From Rhizophlyctis rosea (Eukaryota > Chytridiomycota > Chytridiomycetes > Rhizophlyctidales > Rhizophlyctidaceae): 33,251 nucleotides of DNA. The stretch covers positions 1 through 33,251 of the forward strand of contig JADGJC010000384.1 of the NCBI GenBank assembly GCA_027596075.1, written 5' to 3'. How positions within the stretch are numbered: position 1 is the first letter of the stretch; every line of letters starts with the position of its first letter. Positions 22,543-33,178 of this stretch are shown piece after piece. Made by a program: the position numbers and the translations under genes. Under the pieces are notes generated by a model. That model made no database searches. It saw only the letters and a program-made list of their open reading frames with translations, and had not been told where the DNA came from.

Positions 22543-25500
22543 CTACGCATTCCTCTCCTCCGGCTCAAACCACGGCAACCCCAAAACCTCAAACACCTCC
22601 CTCTCACTCTTCACATTAACAATCTTATTCGTCCGCCTATCAAACAACCCATGACTCGCAAAATGGTACCCCTTCTTCCCTCTCTTACACCAATCCCTCA
22701 ACCCACGTTCAAACTGCTTGCTGCCTGTCCACCCCACGACCGCGCAGGCGAAGAGAGAGGGAGGGGAGACGATTATGTCGACTTGGCGGAGGGTTTTGGT
22801 TGTTGGTTGTTGGATGGCGGAGAAGCACTGCGTGGGGGGTGGGTGGGTTAGGAGGCGGGTGGAGGTGGAATGGGGAAGGAGGAGAGGTAATGCGAACCTT
22901 GGCCAGATGGTCGAAACTATACTTCTTTCCCGGCAGAAGCTTCAACTCGCTGACTGCATCGTTTTCGGATCCTTCGCCGTACCATAGGACGTGTTTCATG
23001 TATCCTGCACACAATGGAATTCCGCAATCAGTTAAAGAACACACAAACATCAACCGCTCCCTTTGGTGCCCCGAAGGAAGAGATGAAACGAAACAAGGAC
23101 ACCCATTCGGCTTGCAATGAAAACATCAACCCACCCTTCAACTTCAACCACCCCACAATCTTCCCCAAAAGTTCGGCCGCCTTCCCTTCATACTCCGGAT
23201 GCGTCACCACAACATCTAGATCGCCGCTAAGTTCCTTGCCTCGCCTGCAGTGAAAGGATCATAATATAGAAGTCAGCGCGTGAAAGATTTGAGACAATCG
23301 CATCAAAAATATACAATCGAATCCGATCAGGCTGGCACTCTGGCAACACCGTTGTACATACCTATAACCACCCACGGGCTGCAAAACACACCGAGGCGCA
23401 ACCTCATCCAATGCCTTCCGAATCAACCCAAGCATCTCACCGACGTCTTGACGCGTCATCCTGCAAGACGGGAAAATGAACAATTGCGATGATGCAGTTA
23501 GTCGGGAAGCTATGGCTTTTCTTATCTCTTATTTCACAATGCGCAAAAGAAGGTCGACATGGCGGAAGGAGAGGAATAAGGAACGCGAAACTCACTTCTG
23601 CCGAAAATCATCCCAAAGCTCTAACCCCGCCATCTGCAACCGATTCAAACCTTTCTCGTTCTCCCTTACTTCCGGAACGCTCCTATACCCCATGTTATAC
23701 CACTCTCTCGCCTTCCTAGGTCCTACAGCTATGGACACAAGAAAAGAAAACCAATGATGAATGAGTTGAAGACTCAGTGCATCATACCACCTCCAAAACC
23801 AAAACCAACCGCCCCCCAGTGCAGCAAACCCCATCAACACAACACCCACCATAAACACTCGCAAACTCATCAACCACCCTAAACCACTCATCCTTCTTGA
23901 TATTCTCCGCCTCCCTAATCGTCCCCGTCTTCAAATACTGCTTAATCATCATCGCAATCTTATCTCCGACGCCTTTTATTTTGCGGGCTTCTTTCCAGGA
24001 TTGGATGGGGCGGGGGTAGGACTACGAAAAGAGATTGATTAGAGAGTGGATGGGGATGGGGAGGGGAGAGGCGGTGGGGTTGATACGTACGATTAGAGCG
24101 GCGATGGCGTGTCGATATGCTAGGGCATTTCGATCTTCGGAGTTTAGTTCTCGTTTTCGTTCGATGAGTTTTAGGAGGGAGACGAGGTGTTCGTTGTGGT
24201 GTTTAAGGGGGTGGGGTCTGTGTGGAGTGTGTTGGGGATGACAGCAGAAAGAGCAATGGAGACGTGAGATGACATATTGGCGATATAAGAAGATCCGTTC
24301 CGCCTCGACAAAAAATCCTCATTTCCTCACGATGCCAACATGACACCACTGGCGCATCACCCCAAACTATGTCCACACGAAAACCCATAAATAGATACCA
24401 ACCTCCAACACTCAAACTTAGAATTCACGAATCTTTTATCGACCGGAACATCCAAATCCCAAGCATTCTTCTCATCTTCCGTATCATCCGTATCCCCTCC
24501 ACTCAAATCCTGTTCCTCCTCCTCCTCCTCCCCATCAAACCCCCCACCATCATCATCGAACCCATACCCCTCCAACCCGCCGTGGCTCGCGTCCCCCTCC
24601 CCCTCCCCATCAGAATGCTCCCTCTCCGACGACCGATCCGAAGACCGCACAGAAGTAGCATAACTCTTCAAACTATCCGTGTCGGAATGGTGGGATGTTT
24701 CCAAGTCCGGAATCTGCAATCCGTCCCCGCCTACCACCGATCCGAGACGACTCAACGACCGGTCCTGAGAATCAAACTCTAACTCTGGCGTTACGTCTCG
24801 ATCTTCACGATTCTTGTCTCTGCTTCTCGGCACAAGCCCAACCTTTCCCCTACTCTTTCCACCGCCATCACCCGCCCGAGACCTCCACCGACCCTTATAC
24901 CACCACGATCCCCCACCACTACCGCTCTTCGCCTTTCCCAAAGAGACTTTTTGTCTCTTGGCCGGCATGACAGGCTCTATAACTTCGTGGTCGTCGTCGG
25001 AGACGACGACTATAGGAGGGGAGGGCGGGCCGCGTTTTTCGGCGGCTGGGGGGAGAGTTGATGGGGTGGTGGTAGTGATGTAGGGTGTTAGGTCAAGAGC
25101 GAATTTGTGAGGGGGAAGGCAGGTGTGGGAGGATAGACTGGAAGTTGTTGAGGGAACGATGGTTCAGGAGGATATATGAAGGGGGTGTGATGAGGTGGGC
25201 GGGCATACCTTTGGTGAACCCAATCCACAGACACAACCGGTGTGTCGAACTGAGAGGTATTTGAATGAATGCACCATGTCAGCTTTGACCAGAACATTTG
25301 CTTGTGTTATCTTTCTGCATGGTCGCCGGAGCTCTCGAAACGTTCTCCCAACTCTTTCCCGAAACCCCCAAAAGCTCCTCCCGATCACAGGATAGCGCAT
25401 GTTCACATTTATTTCATTCGGCGAAGACATGTCGTTACATTCACAAGTCATCGTCCCCAGAAACCCACCACTCATTCCCACACCAATCGACCCAATGACA

Positions 25501-25818
25501 TCATTCCTCACCTTCCTCATATCCAAATGCTTACTGACTCTCTCGGCACTAGTCAACTTCGTCACCACAATATCCGCCCCTTTATTCGTCTGAATCGTCG
25601 TCCCACCTATCAAAAATCGTGATAGCGTTAGACTTCTCATACCGAAACAAATAACCGGCAAACTGCAAAACGCCGTGACCATTCGGCAAGCCAGTGGACC
25701 GGCCGAACGCGCTGACATTGGACCTACCTTCACGTCTGATACTCTCTACCAATTGGTTGACCTGCTCCGGTGATAGCTTGGTGGGCACAATATGTATCTT
25801 CAGGTCTTTGAAAATCAT
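22543..25818 (-). CDS. POL4: DNA polymerase family X, Pol mu/Pol4-like, with BRCT domain
   Basis: Eleven exons fit in phase: 25818-25728, 25606-25512, 25249-25209, 25137-24403, 24217-24091, 24021-23850, 23728-23596, 23460-23362, 23244-23135, 23004-22898 and 22827-22543; 1995 nt, 664 aa. A BRCT domain fills residues 1-75 and ends in the diagnostic VDWVHQ. A Ser/Asp/Glu-rich linker follows to about 320. The 8-kDa domain has NALAYRHAIAALI and a helix-hairpin-helix (IKGVGDKIA); a second hairpin is VGPRKAREWY. The palm carries GGYRRGKELSGDLDVVV with catalytic Asp506 and Asp508, and RQVDIIVSP with Asp587. GWTGSKQFERGL and C-terminal LGLPWFEPEERNA match Pol mu/TdT rather than the YFTGS of Pol lambda and beta. 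Family members fill short gaps during non-homologous end joining in the nucleus. Length, catalytic residues and reading frame look intact. The 262-nt second intron is the least usual. Confidence 0.93.
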
Positions 25819-26509
25819 AGTTTGTTATGTTATGTTGGACGTGGGGAGAAACTGGACAACACGACGACGCTCAATTTCAAGGTCAGTATATGGAGTTACT
25901 ACAGGAAAGAGAAAGATTTATACGAGTTGTAGATATATATGCGCAAAGGCTATCCAGGATGCCTAGTAGGTATACGGTGTGAATAGCGGAAGTACATTGC
26001 GTAGTATATATAGCGTTCATTATGGTGGGTGGGAAACGAAATGTCGCCGTCAACAGTCGAACAGATGATGATGACGCGTGCTGGCTGCGGCTTAGACTTG
26101 CGGGCATGGCGGATAATTGAGATTCTCCCTTTTGACTATTGGCCTGCAACCATTCCAACCCAAAATATTACTTACCTCCATTCCTTTCAACCACAAAAAA
26201 AAACGAAAAAAAAAAATGGTAGAAGGAAACCGGAAACCGAGAAAGTGGATGTATCGGACAACTGAAGGTGCAGTGCCATATCAAAACACACCATTTGAAA
26301 TGAAGAGCCAACAAAGTCCTCATAAGAGCTTCTGATCGTATTCCGAAATATGGCTATTAATATTACAGCAGTCTTACAGAACTAGCCAGAACTCCGACTG
26401 CACTCCACAGCACACACCATCTATCGCACCCGATCCCATTAAATCGATGTTTGCTGACGTCGACCTGATCCAATCACCCTACACTACATCTGAAAGACTT
26501 CCTGGTCTT
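25819..26509. other. Polymerase promoter and ligase 3' region
   Basis: This is the 5' flank of the polymerase gene and the 3' flank of the ubiquitin ligase gene, both on the minus strand. It contains TATA-like sequence (ATATATATGCGC near 25930 and TATATATAGCG near 26005) and an A-rich tract at about 26193-26216. No coding feature is supported. Confidence 0.5.
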
Positions 26510-28953
26510 TCAATGATCCCTCCCCTGGTGCCTCTCCAACCCATCCCTCAACTTGTACACCCTATTACAGCAGACATAAACCTCGTGCCTCTGTACGTTC
26601 TTCAAATGCTGTTGCAAACCCCGGACGGTTGAGAACGTGTCATTGCAATAAATGCAACGCCTATCCTGCAACCAATTCGGGAGAGAGTCTTCGTTCCCCC
26701 ACGACTCAGCTTCCTCAACAGTGCTCACCAAATCTAGCTTGGCACGCTCCTCCTCATCTTCCTCCCTGTGACGCTCCTCATCCTCGTCATACGACTCCTC
26801 TTCCTCCTCCTCATCTTCACCATCATATTCCGTGGCATTCTCACTCTCTTCATCATACTCCTCGTATTCCCCTCCCCCCACATCTTCACCCTTATACTGG
26901 TCCTCCTCCCCCTCATCCTCCTCCTCCACCCGATGTATTCTCGCATGATTGAGCAAATCAGCCGCATTCCTAAAAATCCTCCCACAGCAAGCCCAAACCA
27001 TATGACGCCTTGTCATCCCCAAATGCATCTCCAATCCCCGCAAAGTCTCAAACCTCCGGTTGCAATACACGCACTCCCGATCATCCAAGGCCTGCTGCAG
27101 CCAAGGGCGTAAACGCATGCGGGTTCGGTCGTCATTGTAGAGTTCGACAAGGCGGAGTGGAGGTCGATGGGCTTGATTGATGCGGTACATTATGTTGGGG
27201 TTGATGAGTTGTTCCGCTTCGGGTTCCTCGTCCGGTTCCTCGTCCGGCTCCACAACGTCATCAAACAGGGCGCATTGCGGGCGACGGGTGCATCCGCCAT
27301 CAGACCATACGCTGCCACACTGCGTATAGCACCGTCAGTCAGTAAAGCTTCGACGCAACAAGAGCACCCGAAAAGGCCTTAAACGTCTGATCGCAGGATT
27401 TGAATTTACCTTGTAACAAAATTCATAGTCACATACACATGTGATGTGGTTGCAACCCTCCGTCAATTCCACCATTCTCTACACCCAAAAAGAGCGTGAT
27501 GAGTGATGGAAGGTGCTATAACCCTGGAGCATGGTAATACCAACCCTACAACGTCCGCACCTCCTCCAGCTCTGCTGAGTGGCAAGCTGCCGGAGCTTCA
27601 GATCCTCAACATTCTGCTCATCATCAGGAAGACGACGATACTGCTCACAAGTCAATCCTTCGTGCCTATGGTGTGTTGTCTTCGGTTAATTGAATATTGA
27701 GGGGACAAGCATTGCAGACGAATCCTTACCATACTGTGACACATTCGAGACACAGGTCTTCTTTACAGCTGGGGCACGGCACACGATCACCAGATCCCGA
27801 CATATCTTCATTCACTAAGAAGGCGCTGCAAGACTTGTTGGGGCACCAAAGACCTTTGCCCTGATCCACTAACGACTGTTCCGTTGCTTTGCTATCCAGC
27901 TGAGCAAATTCGTTAGGTGGTAGATGTGGTTGTAGCAGCGTCAGGGTGATGGTGCCAGAGCAATTTTGTTGAGGGCACGGGGCGGGGAGGCGACCATTGT
28001 GGGTCTTCAGAGCATACTGATTGAGACAGCCCGCACAGAAGGGGTGAGAGCAGCCGGAAGGATATATCAGGATTCCCGTACTGGAGTTGGAGGCGGGGGT
28101 GTGTGGTGCAACCTTGTCGAAGCAGATAATGCTAAAAAATGATATGTGACTTCATCAATAACAATTCCAAAAACCAGGTGTCCAAAAAGGTGAAATCATA
28201 CCATTTGATTTCCGAAATCAATGTTGGAATGATATCCTCATCCTCGATAAGGGGAGGGACGTCATCCACTTTATCATCTCCAGCACTCGACCAAGGCCCG
28301 GATCCATGAACAGAAGTGGTAGCTCGTTCCTTGCCCTTCTCCATCTTCAAAAGTGGCAGATCGCTTGCAAGGGCGCCCTGAGCTTGCCTCAACACTTCCT
28401 CAACGTTAAGTCGGTGGTTCTATTGTATCACGACACAATGAAGTTTAGCATAGAAATCCCAACACACACCCCAATGAAACTTCAACACTTCAAGACAACC
28501 CACCTCCCACTCCCTATAAATCCCACCCAGCCCAACGTCTGCAGCCTCGATATCATCAAAGCAAGTTTCGTTGTCATCATCCTCTGCATCCTCTTCCTCC
28601 ACCTCCAAACTCTCCAACCTCTTTGCAAACTCCCAGTCCAACGCTTCCACCTCCCTCTCGTCAGTCATTGCCTGCCCAACTCTTTCCGCGACGACAAAGT
28701 CAAACTCATTGAGAAGCTCATTCTGCTGAAGCAACGTCAAACCGCGGAGCTCGTTGACATGTCCGGCGTGAGGAGCAGGTGAAGAAATTGAGGGAGGGTT
28801 GCTCCCACCCAGAGAAGCACGTATGGCTTCTTCTATCTGTAGCCTTTCCGCCAGGAGGAGATCTTCCTCAACGATTGCGTAGTGGTGAAGTTCTTGACGT
28901 TGTGCTGCTAAGGGCACGGCACTGGCCAGCCAGGAATTGGTCTCTGCAACCAT
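26510..28953 (-). CDS. RBR E3 ubiquitin ligase with C-terminal C2H2 finger pairs
   Basis: Exons 28953-28504, 28398-28202, 28131-27730, 27665-27545, 27478-27410 and 27319-26510 total 2049 nt, 682 aa from the ATG at 28953. The open frame continues past that ATG to about 29080, so an upstream exon is possible. RING1 begins CIICFDKV (residue 216) and includes GCSHPFCAGC and CPQQNC. The IBR has LWCPNKSCSAF, VPCPSCKEDLCLEC and WHEGLTC. RING2 is CGRCRRMVELTEGCNHITC, with the predicted catalytic Cys399, then CVCDYEFCYKCGSVW. RBR ligases take ubiquitin from an E2 as a thioester on that Cys and pass it to substrate. After RING2 come two copies of a C2H2 module (near residues 496 and 630) separated by a long Asp/Glu region. 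An AERLQIEEAIRASLG segment near the N-terminus fits a ubiquitin-interacting motif. The intron at 27479-27544 has an unusual GTTGGT donor, but it gives the exact C-x9-C spacing expected in RING2. Confidence 0.9.
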
Positions 28954-29402
28954 TTCGTAAGCTTTCCGTTTGACTTCAGGCAGTGCAGATTTGCTATTTA
29001 TCTCCAAAGTCGGGTGACAGCTTGCGCTGCGAAGTTGGAAAGCTAAATGGGGGTGGATGGCAAGGAACGAAGGGAGTTAAAGGGAAGGGCCACGGCCCGC
29101 CGCAGCAGCTTGTGGGATGGTTTGGCTTGTGTGACAACGAAATGACAGATGAAACACACAAGGACCCTGAAAGGCTGATTCACTTCAACATGCCCCATCC
29201 CTTTCTGAAGGCTCCTTCCAGTCTCTCAAGTCTCAAGTACTAGTAGTACTCGGCAAACTCAACGTAAGCAGTTCAACCATATCGATGCTTAGAAATTATC
29301 GTACATCTGTAGGCGACAAAAAACCCTATTCATTCTCCACAGGACCCTTCCCACAGCACAAAGTGTCGTTATCAATGCAATCCCCACCCATCATAGTCAT
29401 CA
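28954..29402. other. Intergenic, ligase 5' flank
   Basis: The region is about 450 bases. The first 130 may include 5' coding sequence or an acceptor site of the ubiquitin ligase gene (TTTAG at about 29043-29047 or CGCAG at about 29027-29031, minus strand). The rest shows no gene. The right end is the 3' flank of the F-box family C-terminal-half gene. Confidence 0.45.
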
Positions 29403-30143
29403 TCAGTCATCATCCGAATGTAACCCTATAGAAGGGAACTTTGTGACACGATATTCATTCATCTGATGAGAAGAACGAAAACATGAGCGTCAGAAAATGC
29501 ACCCATCGAATGAAGCCTGAAAATAAGCCCTTACCCGAATAATATACTTCTGTTCATCGGATTTGTAAACCGAAACTCTCTGACGAAGTCGATTCAGGTG
29601 GGACATGAACGCACGAAGGAGGTAGGTAATGGGTATCCCGATGGTGGGAACAGATATCTCCGATACTACCAACCCCGTGTCACACGGAAAGACATCCTTG
29701 CCGATTTCATAGGCCAAGTCATAATCGTCTGTGCTAAGCCTATGTCTACCGTTCCCAACCTCCTCAACAACCACCTTGTGATCAAGAAGCTTCACAGCGT
29801 CCAACGAAGGGAACCGAATCCATACTTCTAAGTCTGTGGCCTTTCCAACGCTACAAAATGGCACCACACCCCGCAAACCCTCACATACCGCAACATCGCC
29901 CTCCAGCTTTGGATGCATGGACCATTTGACCTCGCCAGGCCCCAGGTGATCGTCATGGACTTCATGGATTTCGTCTGAGGTCGCATATACATCCAAAACA
30001 CGCCTACGCGCACGGAACTCACAGCGGAAAGGCACATTATAAACCGCCATCCGCTCGAGATACGCATCGATTTTCACAGAAGAACTGTTTTCAAATTCAT
30101 CATGTTGGGCTGCATTTCCAAACCGCTCATTCCTTCGCCTCAT
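29403..30143 (-). CDS. C-terminal half of F-box-like family protein, detached
   Basis: Exon 1 (30143-29535) and exon 2 (29462-29403) are joined by a 72-nt intron (GTAAGG...ATCAG), giving 222 aa from the first in-frame ATG. The protein aligns with the C-terminal part of the paralogue at 31305-31886: STDDYDLAYEIGKDVF versus STPDYEVTYEMYGDVF, and SEISVPTIGIPITYLLRAFM versus SEISIPTIRISTTYLLRALM. It lacks the F-box that begins the paralogue; a matching F-box half lies just upstream on the opposite strand. The frame is open and the intron well formed, so it may still be expressed from the short shared promoter. Function unknown. Confidence 0.6.
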
Positions 30144-30204
30144 TTGGTATTTCGTCAACTTGTGCCGCAACTCATTGGTATTTCGTCGACTTATTGCCGC
30201 AAGT
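30141..30204. repeat. 32-bp tandem duplication between the split gene halves
   Basis: 30141-30172 and 30173-30204 are adjacent near-identical copies of a CATTTGGTATTTCGTC... unit with a few substitutions and a single-base indel. It covers the start codon of the minus-strand half-gene (30143) and its 5' flank, and lies 80 bases before the plus-strand start at 30282. Confidence 0.85.
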
Positions 30205-30281
30205 TGTTTCGCCACCCCTTCTTCTAACAGTTACGTCTACTTTACCAAAGCCGCCAACAACGTAACCATTGAGCATCCACC

Positions 30282-30701
30282 ATGTTCCTCTTGGACCACC
30301 CTAACGAACTTCTCGAGAAGATCCTCGAACGTGTCCCCTTAAACGACATCCCCAGCGTCCGAACCCTCAACAGACGTCTCCGTACCATCACAAACGACTA
30401 TGTCATCCTTTTGCTCCTGCCCCAAATCACCCTCAGCCTCGAATTCCGGAAAGACCGCCGACTTCCACAATGGAACTTCTACAACCGTCTAAAAGACGAC
30501 AAAAAATTCCCCCTCGCAATATGCAACTACATCATTCCCAAGATGCGTCGTCTGCCTCCCATGAGCGTTGCAGACCGCCGCGCCTACATCCAGGAAAACC
30601 TCTGTGGGGAGCTCCATAAGCGAGCGAATAAGATGCTCATGGCGGCACAACTGGGCAAAGATTGGGAAGATATCAAGGACGCAAAGTTGAATACAGAGTG
30701 A
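30282..30701 (+). CDS. F-box domain protein, N-terminal half of family, 139 aa
   Basis: The start ATG sits in a good context (CACCATG). Residues 1-45 form an F-box-like motif: HPNELLEKILERVPLNDIPS then VRTLNRRLRTITNDYV. F-box proteins usually dock on Skp1 and bring substrates to SCF ubiquitin ligases; that role is inferred from the motif. The remainder aligns with the paralogue on the minus strand at 31932-32460 (YIIPKMRRLPPMSVADRRAYIQ versus YLLPKLHYLYPTTIEDRRSLIQ, shown in part) and stops where the paralogue continues. It therefore lacks the C-terminal domain, which is on the opposite strand at 29403-30143. A single exon; no disabling mutation seen. Confidence 0.65.
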   Translation: MFLLDHPNELLEKILERVPLNDIPSVRTLNRRLRTITNDYVILLLLPQITLSLEFRKDRRLPQWNFYNRLKDDKKFPLAICNYIIPKMRRLPPMSVADRRAYIQENLCGELHKRANKMLMAAQLGKDWEDIKDAKLNTE

Positions 30702-31304
30702 CACTTGAGAGGGAGGGTTTACTGTAGATCTGCAAATCGTTGGTGGTCCTATCATTACCAAATCCTGGGAATGGCGCATGCGTTAGGTAAATTCAAATTT
30801 GTCCATACTGCTGTGATGGATCATTGGGATAAATCATTTGTTCAATTACAATTCTCACAAGTCGACATCAGAAACTTCAGCTGACCAAACAACTGACATG
30901 CTGGTCAAATGAATAATGTCCTGATTCGTGTATTGTGCCTAAGTCCAATCTTGACTAACATGGGGCCTTCGCAATTGCTGAAACGTCTCACCCTACCGCA
31001 ACAATTCGTCCCTTCCAAGTGGTTTATCGATTACGGTGTGGCAAACGATTATTCAAAAAAGCGCACTTCCGTCCCCCGCCTGAAGACCCAACACGGAATA
31101 CAGGGCCATTGCCGCGATTATCAAGGCGCGTCCGATGTGGCATCCGGGTGTGAATCAATGGCCATAAATTCATGCTATTTTGATGATCAAAGAGGACAAG
31201 ACAGATCATTACAGGGAATAGGATAACTGAATGACGCACAGTCAAACGCCTTACCCGCCCCATGATCCAGACTGGACCCCACCAACTCCTTCCCAATCAC
31301 ATCA
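30702..31304. other. Intergenic, no supported gene
   Basis: This lies between the convergent 3' ends of the F-box half-gene and the degraded F-box family copy. Short open frames occur on both strands without domains. No extra copy of the F-box family C-terminal region is present here on either strand. Confidence 0.5.
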
Positions 31305-32460
31305 TCAAACTCCAACCGGGTTTTTCCGTCTCCTCATCGGCATTTCATCAAACTCAAATCTTAAAGTGCTCTCAACGACCTCCCACCCCGCATCAATCAT
31401 CCGTGACGGGCCCCTCCAAATAGGCTTATATCCCTCACCGACCAACTTTGCGATCCAGTGTTTATAGGCAGCCAAGTGTCCTCCAACCAGATCCGGCCAA
31501 CAAAGTTCATCCCTTCTGCGCTCGCCATCTTGCTGATCCTGAACCTTACGCCGCCATCGTTCGAGACTGAACATCAAGGCCCGCAGGAGGTAGGTCGTTG
31601 AGATACGGATGGTGGGGATGGATATTTCGGACAACACGTCCCCGTTTTCACATTGGAATACATCTCCATACATCTCATATGTAACCTCATAATCAGGGGT
31701 ACTAAGGCTGCGGTCACATTCCGCAATATCCTCCATCATCACATCCTGCTGGAGAAGCCGCACCTCTCCAGCCAATATCTCTACTCTCAAAAAGTCCAAC
31801 AACACCTCAACAGCTACATAAAACGGCACTACACCACCCTCTCCAGGAAACACTGCCCACCCGTTGTCCACCTTCGAATGTACTACCTTTTACCCCATCT
31901 GTTCGAATGCACTCTATTCCTCCAGGTACACCACCGTAATGTAGGGAAACACCTTCCAGACAGGTATATAGGACCGGTACCTGTCATAATGACGCTTGAG
32001 GAATTTCGCACAGGTAGTCAATATCCGATCCTGTCCACGAAATGGTCGAATTTTGTCTTCCGTAATGGCACGGCAGGGTTTTCCCAGCTCTGTGGCGAGG
32101 AGCAACTGGAGGTCTATGGAATGTCGGGGGTTCAAACGGTTTTTGGAGAGATGTGTTTGTATTAGGGAGCGCCGGTCTTCAATGGTTGTAGGGTAGAGGT
32201 AGTGGAGTTTGGGGAGCAAGTAGTCACGTAGGATTGCGGTGAATTTGTGAGTGGTCCATTGTTGGTTTTTGCAGGAGAGGTCTTTAGCGAATCTTGTGCG
32301 CAGGGTGACTTTGGGTAAAATCTTGCGGTGGACGTAGTGCATTGTGGTGGAACGGAGGAACCTGTTGAAGGTGCGAAAGGTGGGGATGTCGGTCAAGGGG
32401 ACGCGCTCAAGGATGCTTTCAATAAGCTCCGCAGATGGGAGTGGAGTGGCATGGGCGTTT
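31305..32460 (-). pseudogene. Nearly full-length F-box-like family copy, probably degraded
   Basis: The F-box-like start (LPSAELIESILERVPLTDIP then TFRTFNRFLRST) and central part occupy about 32460-31932. The C-terminal domain (STPDYEVTYEMYGDVFQC, SEISIPTIRISTTYLLRALM) is at 31886-31305 in the same frame. Two in-frame stops, TAG and TAA eight codons apart, separate the parts. A 45-nt GTGTAC...AAAG intron at 31887-31931 would remove both and keep the frame. No in-frame ATG exists before the F-box; the preceding frame ends in a TGA. So this is either a pseudogene or a gene whose first exon I cannot find. It supplies the reference order for the split copy to the left. Confidence 0.55.
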
Positions 32461-33178
32461 GAGAAAGGTTGTCACGGGTCCCAATAATGCGCCGAAGTTG
32501 TCAATGGAGAGTCCCTGGTTGGAATATATGACCGCGAATGAGTATCAATATGGAAGGGGGCCGCAAATTCCAACAGAGCTGGAGCAGCAGGCTTCGCTGG
32601 GAAATTCCAGTTGATTGCCAACCACAGGTGGAGATGGATAACACAAAAAACTGCAGAAGCAGGTCAAACTTTCAACGAACATGTTCATTGTTGACAAAAA
32701 CATTGCCATCTGGGGTTGCACAAGGACTTGTGTTTGACAGAATGGGGCATACATTCAATTTTGTCCCATTTGATCATATTGGTCCACACCCATTTGACAG
32801 AGCATAATTAGATTCAAGAGATTAGGGCTGCAATGTGCAGGTAGGCACCACGCAGTGAGCACTGCAACGCCCGCCTACCAATTTCAATAACATGATGTCA
32901 TTACCGAGGGTACTCAAGCTTTCGTGGACAGCTCACACGCTTCTTTCATCTCATGAAAAGAACACGCCACTCCACATCCCACCTCAAATCAAACCAATCT
33001 ACACTTCGAACAGACACACAAAAAGTACTATAAGCAATTAAAAACAAGAACAAAAACTCCTCACAACCCAAAAAAGGAAAAAAAACTCTATCTAAAACTA
33101 TCGACCCTATATTACCGTACTAACCTACGTCTACTTGCTCACCAAACTACCAAAAATTGACCTCCAAACAACTCACCC
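32461..33178. other. Intergenic with one hairpin
   Basis: No coding feature is supported. A nested inverted repeat lies at 32840-32879 (GGTAGGC...CAGTG-AG-CACTG...GCCTACC). From about 32990 the sequence is A/C-rich. Confidence 0.45.

Noticed and set aside
26629..27112. Pro/His-rich and Leu/Ile-rich plus-strand frames at 26629-26952 and 26768-27112
   Set aside because: They are antisense shadows of the Asp/Glu-rich spacer in the RBR ligase exon.
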